Source of the DNA: a virus
Length of the DNA: 64,000 bases
Virus record (IMG/VR): IMGVR_UViG_3300043468_000365
Span: 32,433-96,432 of that record
Direction: 5' to 3' (one strand)
Shown: positions 15,020 to 21,207 of the stretch, one piece after another
How positions within the stretch are numbered: position 1 is the first letter of the stretch
How the letters are laid out: every line of letters begins with the position of its first letter
Position numbers and translations under genes: made by a program
Notes under the pieces: generated by a model
The model's database searches: none
What the model was told of the DNA's origin: nothing
The model's input: the letters and a program-made list of their open reading frames with translations, nothing else

Positions 15020-16361
15020 GTCCTTTACGAGGAAGGTTCTACCCTTCCTCAAAGAGGATTATTTCTCTAATGGTGAAGATCGGCTACTTTTCAAAGAAGT
15101 GGCCGACTTCATTCTCAAGTATAATCAGCAACCAACTTTTGATGCATTGTCCATTGAGGTGGACAATATTCGTGGTTCGACTGACGATACTGTAAAGAAT
15201 ATCCAAGAGACACTAAAACAACTCAAAGATGATACAAATCAAACAAACGAAGATTGGCTTTTGGACAACACCGAAAAGTTTTGTCAAGAGAAAGCAATCT
15301 ACAATGCCATTACACAATCACTGGAGATTATGAATGGGAAGGGAAAACTATCTAAGGGCGCTATACCTACTTTGTTGTCTGACGCTCTGGCTATATCTTT
15401 CGATCCGAATGTTGGTCACGATTATCTTGAAAATGCTGTAGAACGATATGAACATTATCACCGTGTGGAAGAACGCTTGCGGTTTGATTTGGATTTATTC
15501 AATAAGATTACAAAGAATGGCGTTCCGAGAAAAACTCTCAATGTTGTTATGGGTGGTGTCGGCGGTGGTAAATCTCTTACTCTTTGTCATTTTTCTGCTA
15601 GTTATCTTGCTATGGGCAAGAACGTTCTTTATATCACATTAGAGTTGGCCGAAGAAGAAGTTGCCAAGCGTATCGACGCCAATCTAATGAACATTACATT
15701 TGATGATTTACAAGCATTACCAAAAGATTTGTATGATAAGAGAATTGATACACTAAAGCAAAAGACAAACGGTAAACTGATTATCAAAGAGTATGCCACG
15801 GCAACGGCATCAACTATCCACTTTCGTTCCTTGTTGAACGAACTAAACCTCAAGAAAGGATTCGTACCAGATGTTATCATGGTCGACTATCTCAATATTT
15901 GTGCGTCATCCCGTATCAAGCCTGGTAATGGTGTTAATAGTTATACCTACGTTAAAGCGATTGCCGAAGAGCTTCGAGGTCTAGCGGTAGAGTTCAATGT
16001 TCCAATCTGGTCTGCCACACAGTTGACCAGAAGCGGATACACAAGTTCTGATCCAGGTATGGAAGATACTTCCGAGTCATTCGGTCTTCCCGCTACGGCC
16101 GACTTCTTCTTTGCTCTTGTCGTAACGGAACAACTGTCACAACTAAATCAGATTATGGTGAAGCAGCTAAAGAACCGATACAATGATCCAGGCATAAACA
16201 AAAGATTTGTGATAGGGGTTGACAGAGCAAGAATGAAACTATATGATGTTGAAGCATCGGCACAAGACTTGGCGGACTCTGGACAGGAAGAACCAGAGAG
16301 ACCAGTTTTTGATAGAAGCAAGACAGACAAAACCAGCAAGTTTAGAGGACTAAAGGTATGA
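14976..16361 (+). CDS. 41: replicative DNA helicase (T4 gp41/DnaB type)
   Basis: 461 residues from a TTG start (MRLEQTILKNLI). The N-terminal helical domain is followed by a RecA-like ATPase: Walker A GGVGGGKS at 193-200, Walker B VIMVDYLN near 303, and the sensor segment ATQLTRSG near 348. It unwinds DNA ahead of the polymerase and works with the gp61-type primase at 40135. Overlaps the previous gene by 44 bases. Confidence 0.95.
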   Translation: MRLEQTILKNLIKNESFTRKVLPFLKEDYFSNGEDRLLFKEVADFILKYNQQPTFDALSIEVDNIRGSTDDTVKNIQETLKQLKDDTNQTNEDWLLDNTEKFCQEKAIYNAITQSLEIMNGKGKLSKGAIPTLLSDALAISFDPNVGHDYLENAVERYEHYHRVEERLRFDLDLFNKITKNGVPRKTLNVVMGGVGGGKSLTLCHFSASYLAMGKNVLYITLELAEEEVAKRIDANLMNITFDDLQALPKDLYDKRIDTLKQKTNGKLIIKEYATATASTIHFRSLLNELNLKKGFVPDVIMVDYLNICASSRIKPGNGVNSYTYVKAIAEELRGLAVEFNVPIWSATQLTRSGYTSSDPGMEDTSESFGLPATADFFFALVVTEQLSQLNQIMVKQLKNRYNDPGINKRFVIGVDRARMKLYDVEASAQDLADSGQEEPERPVFDRSKTDKTSKFRGLKV

Positions 16362-16597
16362 GCCGACATTATACATATTACCATGAGTTCAATGAAAACG
16401 AAGAACTGATTTGGTATGTCTTTGAAAAGGCAACCGCACAGGTTGTTGCGGAGTTTTTCTTTGAGGACGATGCCAAGGAATGGAGTAACTTCTGGTCGAA
16501 CGGCGGAGGCTTTGCTGGATTCACTCCAAGATTTGTCTTGACAAAGGTCTCCAAAGGTGATATAAATGAGGCATTCTTGGCAGAGTTTGCGGAATAG
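16358..16597 (+). CDS. small unknown protein
   Basis: 79 residues overlapping the helicase stop; acidic and aromatic. It ends in TAG, one of about a dozen TAG stops in the window. No family recognised. Confidence 0.65.
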   Translation: MSRHYTYYHEFNENEELIWYVFEKATAQVVAEFFFEDDAKEWSNFWSNGGGFAGFTPRFVLTKVSKGDINEAFLAEFAE

Positions 16598-16634
16598 ATT
16601 CCAAAAAAGTGAAAAAAAAAATCAAAAAAAGTTC

Positions 16635-16663
16635 TTGACTTTCCGTTTTGTGTGCTATATACT
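16635..16663 (+). promoter_or_regulatory. promoter of the tRNA array
   Basis: TTGACT (16635), 17-base spacer, TATACT (16658), preceded by an A-rich stretch that could act as an UP element. It lies 20 bases before the first tRNA. Confidence 0.75.
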
Positions 16664-16682
16664 ATTCAGACAATAGAGATTT

Positions 16683-16759
16683 GGTTCCATAGCTCAACAG
16701 GATAGAGCAACCGCCTTCTAAGCGGTAGGTTGAAGGTTCGAATCCTTCTGGGACCGCCA
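16683..16759 (+). tRNA. tRNA-Arg (TCT)
   Basis: Complete cloverleaf with encoded CCA; anticodon stem ACCGC/GCGGT, loop CTTCTAA. Reads AGA. Confidence 0.93.
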
Positions 16760-16765
16760 TTTTAT

Positions 16766-16856
16766 GGGGGTGGGTGTAAGACACAAGAGGGACTTATAAA
16801 CCCTTTAGCGGCCGATTACCGTTCTCGACCAGGAGCGTTACCTGGCACCCCTACCA
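16766..16856 (+). tRNA. atypical class II tRNA-like gene
   Basis: Acceptor GGGGGTG/CACCCCT, discriminator A and encoded CCA. A GTGT/ACAC arm without the usual GG stands for the D arm, the anticodon arm is AGGG/CCCT around ACTTATAAA, a variable hairpin GCGG/CCGT follows, and the T arm CCAGG/CCTGG has the loop AGCGTTA. The apparent anticodon is UAU with an A-A mismatch closing the loop, but this is not secure. Confidence 0.5.
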
Positions 16857-16871
16857 ACTTTGGAGCATGTG

Positions 16872-17000
16872 ATGGAAAAGTTTGAGTTGCTTCTACAGTG
16901 TTATAGGTCTGGACAGATGTCCGAGAAGCAATGGCAAGATCATTTGCGAAACGATGAAGGTCTTGTCGAGTGGTATGTAAACATTCTACAAAATCAATAG
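16872..17000 (+). CDS. micro-protein inside the tRNA array
   Basis: 42 residues (MEKFELLLQC...), ending ILQNQ with TAG. The last 17 bases, the stop and the following GACTAAGGGTGCG are nearly repeated at 58469-58495, where another micro-gene also ends LLQNQ. Function unknown. Confidence 0.5.
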   Translation: MEKFELLLQCYRSGQMSEKQWQDHLRNDEGLVEWYVNILQNQ

Positions 17001-17046
17001 ACTAAGGGTGCGTCAAACTGTCGCATCAGATTTTTGAAAAAAGTTC

Positions 17047-17075
17047 TTGACCCAAGCGATTCCTTGTGGTATGGT
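17047..17075 (+). promoter_or_regulatory. host-type promoter
   Basis: TTGACC (17047), 17-base spacer, TATGGT (17070). It follows an imperfect GTGCG hairpin (17008-17026) and a TTTTTGAAAAA stretch. Confidence 0.6.
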
Positions 17076-17081
17076 ATGCGA

Positions 17082-17141
17082 ACAGTGAGACGAGAGGGTA
17101 GAAGTCAAGGACACGGTGCGACAACCTGACGCACTTTTTTT
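17082..17141 (+). ncRNA. candidate 60-nt RNA without ORF
   Basis: Sequence between the expected start of the 17047 promoter and the terminator at 17116-17141. No ORF with a ribosome site fits, and the next promoter follows at once. The unit looks like a short independent RNA or an attenuated leader. Confidence 0.4.
17116..17141 (+). terminator. terminator of the GTGCG family
   Basis: GTGCG/CGCAC stem around ACAACCTGA, followed by seven T. One of the recurring hairpins; here with a clear T run. Confidence 0.75.
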
Positions 17142-17153
17142 CGAAAAAAGTTC

Positions 17154-17182
17154 TTGACTATGCGTTTTGTGTGCTATATAGT
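17154..17182 (+). promoter_or_regulatory. host-type promoter
   Basis: TTGACT (17154), 17-base spacer, TATAGT (17177). The stretch GTTCTTGACT...GTTTTGTGTGCTATAT is almost the same as in the 16635 promoter, so one is a copy of the other. Confidence 0.7.
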
Positions 17183-17211
17183 ATGCGAACGATGACAGAA
17201 ACGAGGTACGG

Positions 17212-17397
17212 ATGAAAGACGAAACCGTAAAGCGTGACTACTACTGGGTGGTAGAGGCATCCGATCCTAACGGTCGGATTAACTACCGCAAAGAGTATCA
17301 TAATAAAGACGGCTCGGCATTCCGAGATTATGCTCGCTTGAAGGCAACTGGCGCTGTATCTATTCAGCGTAAGTTCAAGGAGTATAAGATTGCCTAG
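17212..17397 (+). CDS. small unknown protein in the tRNA array
   Basis: 61 residues (MKDETVKRDYYWVVEAS), basic, ending in TAG, after its own promoter and ACGAGGTACGG. No family recognised. Confidence 0.65.
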   Translation: MKDETVKRDYYWVVEASDPNGRINYRKEYHNKDGSAFRDYARLKATGAVSIQRKFKEYKIA

Positions 17398-17435
17398 CTA
17401 CCGCTGTTTGACATTGTGAATAGGGTTATAACTGA

Positions 17436-17512
17436 GGTGCCGTGCCCGGAACTGGTTACGGGGCGGTCTGCAAAACCGTTTTATGTGGGTTCGAGTCCCA
17501 TCGGCACCTCCA
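17436..17512 (+). tRNA. tRNA-Cys (GCA)
   Basis: Cloverleaf with CCA encoded; anticodon stem GCGGT/ACCGT, loop CTGCAAA. Confidence 0.93.
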
Positions 17513-17526
17513 ATTACTTTATTGAT

Positions 17527-17585
17527 GGGTGCATCCTTATAAGCCTAAAGATATGGCCTTGAACCATATACGCTTAGGGTGCATC
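17527..17585 (+). other. structured spacer with GGGTGCATC direct repeats
   Basis: Nine-base direct repeats GGGTGCATC (17527-17535 and 17577-17585) flank a hairpin whose inner stem is ATATGG/CCATAT with a 7-base loop and whose outer stem is CCTAAAG/CTTAGG. It resembles an anticodon-type arm but no tRNA can be drawn. Confidence 0.45.
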
Positions 17586-17602
17586 TCTCAATAGAGTAAT
17601 AT

Positions 17603-17680
17603 TCGGCGATAGCAATCCTGGTGATCGCACTCGGCTGTTAACCGAGATGAAGGTTGGTTCGAGTCCAACTCGCCGAGCCA
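17603..17680 (+). tRNA. tRNA-Asn (GTT)
   Basis: Cloverleaf with CCA; anticodon stem CTCGG/CCGAG, loop CTGTTAA. The same anticodon stem recurs in the Asp and Arg(ACG) genes of this array. Confidence 0.93.
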
Positions 17681-17684
17681 ATAC

Positions 17685-17759
17685 CGCCCATTCGTCTAGT
17701 GGCTAGGACGCCTGCCTTTCAAGCAGGAAAAAGGGGATCGAAACCCCTATGGGTGACCA
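17685..17759 (+). tRNA. tRNA-Glu (TTC)
   Basis: Cloverleaf with CCA; loop CTTTCAA. T loop ATCGAAA has A at position 54 instead of T. Confidence 0.92.
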
Positions 17760-17764
17760 ATTAT

Positions 17765-17840
17765 GGACCGATAGCTCAGTTGGTAGAGCAGGGGACTCTT
17801 AATCCCTTTGTCGTGGGTTCGAATCCCTCTCGGTCTACCA
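17765..17840 (+). tRNA. tRNA-Lys (CTT)
   Basis: Cloverleaf with CCA; anticodon stem GGGGA/TCCCT, loop CTCTTAA. Confidence 0.93.
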
Positions 17841-17843
17841 TTT

Positions 17844-17924
17844 GGAACATAACAACAGGACGCTGACTCTGCGAAGTAAGATATCGGGTTGATCTCCGAG
17901 AAGGTATGGAGAGTGTTATGTTCC
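17844..17924 (+). other. 81-nt element closed by an 11-bp stem
   Basis: Perfect inverted repeat GGAACATAACA (17844-17854) and TGTTATGTTCC (17914-17924) enclose about 59 bases with a second stem TCGG/CCGA. It has tRNA length but no CCA and no convincing anticodon arm. Confidence 0.5.
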
Positions 17925-17935
17925 TACTTTATTTT

Positions 17936-18011
17936 GGATCCGTAGCACAATAGGTGGTGCAAGGGACTTTTAATCCCAAGGCTGTCGGTTCGAGCCCGAC
18001 CGGATCCTCCA
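17936..18011 (+). tRNA. tRNA-Lys (TTT)
   Basis: Cloverleaf with CCA; anticodon stem AGGGA/TCCCA, loop CTTTTAA. Its 3' end is copied at 18163-18178. Confidence 0.93.
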
Positions 18012-18178
18012 ATAGTCGAGCGAAAGCGGTTAAGTTCATAACGACTCAAAATAAGTATGAATGAGAGTTAGACTAAGTTTTCTTCATTTCAGTGAAGAAA
18101 AGACTGGGTCGATGGGAAGTCTCTTTCACTAGGATCAAACTTCCCACTAAGTTTTTTGATGGTCTGACCGGATCATCC
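18012..18178 (+). other. 167-bp insert ending in a copy of the tRNA-Lys 3' end
   Basis: The stretch ends GACCGGATCATCCA, copying the 3' end GACCGGATCCTCCA of the preceding tRNA-Lys. Inside are three hairpins: AGTCG/CGACT, TTTTCTTCA/TGAAGAAAA and TGGGAAGT/ACTTCCCA. No gene is visible. It looks like an insertion or duplication at a tRNA 3' end. Confidence 0.5.
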
Positions 18179-18182
18179 AATT

Positions 18183-18256
18183 GCGGGTGTAGCTCAATGG
18201 TAGAGCCATAGTCTTCCAAACTAAAGACGAGGGTTCGATTCCCTTCGCCCGCTCCA
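18183..18256 (+). tRNA. tRNA-Gly (TCC)
   Basis: Cloverleaf with CCA; loop CTTCCAA; one A-A mismatch at the foot of the anticodon stem. Confidence 0.92.
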
Positions 18257-18260
18257 ATAT

Positions 18261-18341
18261 CTTCACGTATCCCCCTCGGCTACGAACCGAGAGTAAGGTA
18301 ACTGGATGAAAATGCAGGTTCGACTCCTGCCGTGAAGGCCA
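18261..18341 (+). tRNA. tRNA-Arg (ACG), lacking a normal D arm
   Basis: Acceptor CTTCACG/CGTGAAG, T arm GCAGG/CCTGC with TTCGACT and encoded CCA are normal, and the anticodon arm CTCGG-CTACGAA-CCGAG is perfect. Only seven bases (TATCCCC) separate acceptor and anticodon stem, so there is no D arm. A 22-base stretch with the D-loop-like AAGGTAAC follows the anticodon arm instead. ATCC before and GGAT after could pair around it. Confidence 0.65.
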
Positions 18342-18347
18342 TTTAAT

Positions 18348-18422
18348 GCTGGTAGGTCGGCAAGATGTCGAGGCGCTCTCATAAGGCGTTATAGGTTGGT
18401 TTAATTCCAACTATCAGCACCA
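18348..18422 (+). tRNA. tRNA with CAT anticodon (Met or Ile2)
   Basis: Cloverleaf with CCA; anticodon stem GCGCT/GGCGT, loop CTCATAA. The D arm (TCGGC/GTCGA) lacks the usual GG. Confidence 0.85.
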
Positions 18423-18504
18423 TGTTTGATCTAGATACACAGCCTTTATGGAGTGTCGCAATGCTAGACAACATTCGTTCCAAGACGTGAGGGACAGCAA
18501 GTTT

Positions 18505-18579
18505 TGCGGTCAGGTGGTCCGGAGACCATTCTTGTCTCATAAGCAAGAGAGCCATGTTCGACTCATGGGTCCGCATCCA
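18505..18579 (+). tRNA. tRNA with CAT anticodon (Met or Ile2)
   Basis: Cloverleaf with CCA; anticodon stem CTTGT/GCAAG, loop CTCATAA; one T-T mismatch in the acceptor. The 80 bases before it (18423-18504) hold nothing recognisable. Confidence 0.85.
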
Positions 18580-18581
18580 AT

Positions 18582-18655
18582 ATCGGTGAAGTGTTACGGT
18601 AGCACGGCAGTCTCCAAAACTGCAAGCCCAGGTTCGACTCCTGGCTCCGGTGCCA
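18582..18655 (+). tRNA. tRNA-Trp (CCA)
   Basis: Cloverleaf with encoded CCA; anticodon stem GCAGT/ACTGC, loop CTCCAAA. Confidence 0.92.
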
Positions 18656-18662
18656 GTTTTAT

Positions 18663-18738
18663 CTAGGTGTAGCTCAATTGGCAGAGCATCCCGTTTGGGG
18701 CGGGAAGGCTGTTGGTTCAAGTCCAGCCACCTAGACCA
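18663..18738 (+). tRNA. tRNA-Pro (TGG)
   Basis: Cloverleaf with CCA; anticodon stem TCCCG/CGGGA, loop TTTGGGG. Confidence 0.93.
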
Positions 18739-18753
18739 TTTAGGAAGATATAT

Positions 18754-18921
18754 ATGGATGAAAACTATTTGAAGCGCCAAATGATTTTTCGCTTGACAGT
18801 GTTCTTTTTATTGAGTATAGTAATAGGGTTCGTTCTATCGGATTTAAATATCCATAGTCAGATTAGTGGAGATAATCAGAATGTTCAAGATTTCAGAGGA
18901 AACCAAGGCAGCGGCAATTGA
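18754..18921 (+). CDS. single-pass membrane protein
   Basis: 55 residues with one membrane segment (MIFRLTVFFLLSIVIGFVL) and a short polar tail. AGGAAGATA precedes the ATG. It overlaps the next micro-gene; both sit between tRNA genes. Function unknown. Confidence 0.6.
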   Translation: MDENYLKRQMIFRLTVFFLLSIVIGFVLSDLNIHSQISGDNQNVQDFRGNQGSGN

Positions 18922-19021
18922 GGAAATGCGTAAAATTCTAGGTGATGGTCCTACAGACAATCAGTTGGAAGAGGCATTTGAAGCGGCAGTTGCTATTGTA
19001 AAGAAGCAGTTTGGTTTTTAA
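18881..19021 (+). CDS. helical micro-protein
   Basis: 46 residues, helical and acidic (MFKISEETKAAAIEEMRKIL). It starts inside the previous gene and ends nine bases before a tRNA. No family recognised. Confidence 0.5.
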   Translation: MFKISEETKAAAIEEMRKILGDGPTDNQLEEAFEAAVAIVKKQFGF

Positions 19022-19029
19022 TGTATAAT

Positions 19030-19120
19030 GGAGAGTTGGCTGAGTGGTCGAAAGCGGCCGTTTGCTAAATGGTTGGGCCCTAACCCGGTTCCATAGGTTC
19101 GAATCCTATACTCTCCGCCA
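19030..19120 (+). tRNA. tRNA-Ser (GCT)
   Basis: Class II cloverleaf with long variable arm and CCA; loop TTGCTAA. Confidence 0.93.
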
Positions 19121-19124
19121 ATTA

Positions 19125-19213
19125 GGAGTGAGCAACAGGCAAGGAGTCTGCACCGCTTGGAAAGCGGATGGTCCCCGAAAGGGGATAGGTGTCGGATACC
19201 TGCCACTCCGCCA
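19125..19213 (+). tRNA. tRNA-Ser (GGA)
   Basis: Class II cloverleaf with variable hairpin TCCCC/GGGGA and CCA; loop TTGGAAA; T loop GTCGGAT. Confidence 0.9.
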
Positions 19214-19219
19214 GTTTAT

Positions 19220-19309
19220 GGAAGAGTAAGCCAGTGGGACTGGCCTTCGTTTCGAAAACGAAAGGAGCCTGAAATATGGTTTGGGGATCGAGACCTCACT
19301 CTTCCGCCA
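19220..19309 (+). tRNA. tRNA-Ser (CGA)
   Basis: Class II cloverleaf with CCA; anticodon stem TTCGT/ACGAA, loop TTCGAAA; T loop ATCGAGA. Confidence 0.92.
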
Positions 19310-19314
19310 TTTAT

Positions 19315-19389
19315 GCGGGTTTAGTTCAGAGGTAGAACATCGGTGTTACATACCGAGTGTCGGTGGTTCGATTCCATCAACCCGCACCA
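19315..19389 (+). tRNA. tRNA-Val (TAC)
   Basis: Cloverleaf with CCA; anticodon stem TCGGT/ACCGA, loop GTTACAT. Confidence 0.92.
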
Positions 19390-19398
19390 GAAAGCAGA

Positions 19399-19451
19399 GT
19401 TGTCACGCTTCGTCTATGCTTAATAAGGTAGAATAGCGCACCAGACAACTT
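19399..19451 (+). other. stem-closed spacer element
   Basis: AGTTGTC (19399-19405) and GACAACT (about 19444-19450) enclose some 38 bases between two tRNAs. No ORF and no CCA-ended cloverleaf. Confidence 0.4.
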
Positions 19452-19459
19452 ATTATAAT

Positions 19460-19536
19460 GCGCTTGTAGTCCAATTGGTAGAGGCGCTGGTCTTAGAAAC
19501 CAGATGTTGTAAGTTCGAATCTTACCAGGCGCACCA
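19460..19536 (+). tRNA. tRNA-Leu (TAG) of class I shape
   Basis: Cloverleaf with CCA; anticodon stem CTGGT/ACCAG, loop CTTAGAA. The variable loop is only five bases, whereas bacterial Leu tRNAs normally have a long variable arm. Confidence 0.85.
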
Positions 19537-19617
19537 AACGTAGAGGGATTGTAGGTAGACCTGTAAGAAAACCGTTGCGACGAGTTATGACTGGGTTGTA
19601 ACCTTCATAGATTTAAT

Positions 19618-19693
19618 GCACTTAGAGGGAGCAGGTGAACCCACTCGGCTGTCAACCGAGTATCGGCCGGGTCAGTACCGGTTAAGTGCGCCA
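19618..19693 (+). tRNA. tRNA-Asp (GTC)
   Basis: Cloverleaf with CCA; anticodon stem CTCGG/CCGAG, loop CTGTCAA; T loop GTCAGTA is unusual. The 80-base spacer before it (19537-19617) has small hairpins only. Confidence 0.9.
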
Positions 19694-19698
19694 TTCAC

Positions 19699-19773
19699 GG
19701 GCCTGTAGTTCAGGGGGAGAACGTCTGCTTTGCAAGCAGAATGTCGGCGGTTCGATTCCGTCCAGGTCCACCA
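19699..19773 (+). tRNA. tRNA-Ala (TGC)
   Basis: Cloverleaf with CCA; anticodon stem TCTGC/GCAGA, loop TTTGCAA. Confidence 0.93.
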
Positions 19774-19774
19774 G

Positions 19775-19909
19775 TTTTGTGAGGCAGTATCGATACAAAT
19801 AATCCGGATGAGCAGAATTGCCACATCGAGGTCGGGAGACGGTGCGAGGCTGTCGTAACCTTGGGAACCCGGATACTGAAAAGAGGATGCATACTCGTTC
19901 CTCACAAAA
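19775..19909 (+). other. 135-nt multi-stem spacer element
   Basis: TTTTGTGAGG (19775-19784) pairs with CCTCACAAAA (19900-19909), and CAGTATC with GATACTG just inside. Further GC-rich stems are possible in the centre. No ORF with a ribosome site. Reads as a folded non-coding RNA or a processing element. Confidence 0.5.
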
Positions 19910-19919
19910 AAAGTTTTAC

Positions 19920-19994
19920 GCTTCGTTCGTCTATTGGCTAGGACACTCGCCTCTCAAGCGGGAAAGATGGGATCGATACCCATACGAAGCACCA
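19920..19994 (+). tRNA. tRNA-Glu (CTC)
   Basis: Cloverleaf with CCA; anticodon stem CTCGC/GCGGG, loop CTCTCAA; T loop ATCGATA. Confidence 0.92.
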
Positions 19995-19999
19995 TTTAT

Positions 20000-20075
20000 G
20001 CTTCTCTGGTGTAGGTGATCCGCACGACTGCCTGAAGAGCAGAAGGACTTAGTTTGATTCTAAGGGGAAGCACCA
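20000..20075 (+). tRNA. tRNA-Phe (GAA)
   Basis: Cloverleaf with CCA; loop CTGAAGA. Its acceptor 3' strand AAGGGGAAGC may also serve as ribosome site of the gene starting at its last base. Confidence 0.9.
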
Positions 20076-20266
20076 TGATGTTATATTATAAAATCACATA
20101 TCTTCCGATGTGGAAGAAAGAAGATAAAGAAAACGGTTATGATTGTATAGGTATTGTTATTGGTGAGCATCGTTGGTATGATACTGATCCTTATAACAAT
20201 AATCCAATACATAAGATAAAGTATCATCAGTATTCAGAGTTGATGATAGGTGTTATGCCCTCGTAG
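20075..20266 (+). CDS. small protein gene nested between two tRNAs
   Basis: 63 residues (MMLYYKITYLPMWKK). It begins at the last base of tRNA-Phe and its TAG stop lies inside tRNA-Leu(CAA), so it overlaps tRNAs at both ends. Translation and tRNA maturation would compete for the transcript. No family recognised. Confidence 0.55.
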   Translation: MMLYYKITYLPMWKKEDKENGYDCIGIVIGEHRWYDTDPYNNNPIHKIKYHQYSELMIGVMPS

Positions 20267-20333
20267 CCCAATTGGCAGAGGCAGTTGATTCAAACCCAAC
20301 TTAGTGTCAGTTCGAGTCTGACCGAGGGCACCA
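20257..20333 (+). tRNA. tRNA-Leu (CAA) of class I shape
   Basis: Cloverleaf with CCA; anticodon arm GTTGA/CCAAC with an A-C mismatch, loop TTCAAAC; short variable loop as in the other Leu gene. Confidence 0.8.
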
Positions 20334-20337
20334 ATTT

Positions 20338-20411
20338 GCTGGGTTAGTGTAATGGTAGCACCCGAGATTGTGGATCTTGGAGACCAGGATCGATACCTGG
20401 ACCCAGTGCCA
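20338..20411 (+). tRNA. tRNA-His (GTG)
   Basis: Cloverleaf with CCA; anticodon stem CGAGA/TCTTG, loop TTGTGGA; T loop ATCGATA. Confidence 0.91.
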
Positions 20412-20414
20412 TTT

Positions 20415-20488
20415 GCTCTTGTAGTATAAAGGTATTACACACCCTTGGTAAGGGTGAAAACTCGGATCGTTACCGGGCAGGAGCACCA
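20415..20488 (+). tRNA. tRNA-Thr (GGT)
   Basis: Cloverleaf with CCA; anticodon stem CACCC/GGGTG, loop TTGGTAA; T loop ATCGTTA has positions 54 and 58 swapped (A and T). Confidence 0.91.
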
Positions 20489-20492
20489 GATT

Positions 20493-20566
20493 GCCGGCTT
20501 AGTATAATGGTATTACAGTTGACTCGTAATCATCAAACAGAGGTTCGATTCCTCTAGCCGGCACCA
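20493..20566 (+). tRNA. tRNA-Thr (CGT)
   Basis: Cloverleaf with CCA; loop CTCGTAA; one T-T mismatch in the anticodon stem. Confidence 0.91.
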
Positions 20567-20598
20567 GAATGTAGACAAACGATTGTAAACATAGCCAC

Positions 20599-20627
20599 TT
20601 GACATTCCATTCCGGATGTGCTATTAT
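20599..20627 (+). promoter_or_regulatory. host-type promoter with conserved spacer
   Basis: TTGACA (20599), 17-base spacer TTCCATTCCGGATGTGC, TATTAT (20622). Drives the PseT-like gene. Confidence 0.8.
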
Positions 20628-20652
20628 AAGACATAATGAGAAAGGAAATGGA

Positions 20653-21126
20653 ATGAATAAGCGGAACTTGTGGATATTCGATATTGATGGAACGCTGGCT
20701 AACAACCTGCACCGTATCAAGCACCTTACCCAGAACACCACGAAGGACTGGGATGCTTTCTTTGCGGCACAGGATAAGGATGAACCTTACGAAGCCGTTA
20801 TGCATCTTATGAATACTCTACATAAGACTGGTGATAAGGTTATTGTTATTACTGCCCGTGACGAGCGTTTTCGTGCGGTTACTCTCCGTTGGTTGCAGCA
20901 GCATTGTGATTACGATTTTCCTGATGGCGATCTTTTCATGCGTAAGAGTGGTGATCGTACCGACGATGATAAGATCAAGTTGGATATTCTAAATGAGTAT
21001 CTTTCTCTGTTTCATCCTCGATATAAAGTGATGGGAGTGTTCGAGGATCGGCATCGTGTTATTGATGCGTGGCGTGAAGCTGGTTACTATGTGTTTGAGT
21101 GTAACCAGGATCGTGCCGATTTCTAA
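20653..21126 (+). CDS. polynucleotide 3'-phosphatase domain (PseT-like)
   Basis: 157 residues of a HAD-family phosphatase: motif I FDIDGTLAN near residue 9, VIVITARDE near 64-72 and the late segment FEDRHRVIDAWREAGYYV near 130. This is the pattern of the C-terminal phosphatase half of T4 polynucleotide kinase (PseT), which removes 3' phosphates from cut RNA. No kinase half is present. The start at 20653 follows AAAGGAAATGG. Its place inside the tRNA array, with RtcB elsewhere in the window, suggests repair of tRNAs cut by host defence nucleases. Confidence 0.8.
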   Translation: MNKRNLWIFDIDGTLANNLHRIKHLTQNTTKDWDAFFAAQDKDEPYEAVMHLMNTLHKTGDKVIVITARDERFRAVTLRWLQQHCDYDFPDGDLFMRKSGDRTDDDKIKLDILNEYLSLFHPRYKVMGVFEDRHRVIDAWREAGYYVFECNQDRADF

Positions 21127-21133
21127 AGTTTAC

Positions 21134-21207
21134 TGTCCCTTAGCTCAAAGGTAGAGCAATGTGCTGATAACACATAGACACTGGATCGTTACCAGTAGGG
21201 ACAACCA
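21134..21207 (+). tRNA. tRNA-Ile (GAT)
   Basis: Cloverleaf with CCA; anticodon stem ATGTG/CACAT, loop CTGATAA; T loop ATCGTTA. Confidence 0.92.

Noticed and set aside
17654-17866. ORFs across the tRNA array on both strands
   Set aside because: They read through tRNA genes and have composition given by tRNA arms; no ribosome sites.
18423-18504. Hidden tRNA between the two CAT tRNAs
   Set aside because: No acceptor pairing or CCA end could be drawn.
20257-20333. UGA-reading (TCA) anticodon in the Leu(CAA) gene
   Set aside because: Counting from the D stem places T33 at the second T, giving CAA; TCA would need a nine-base loop.
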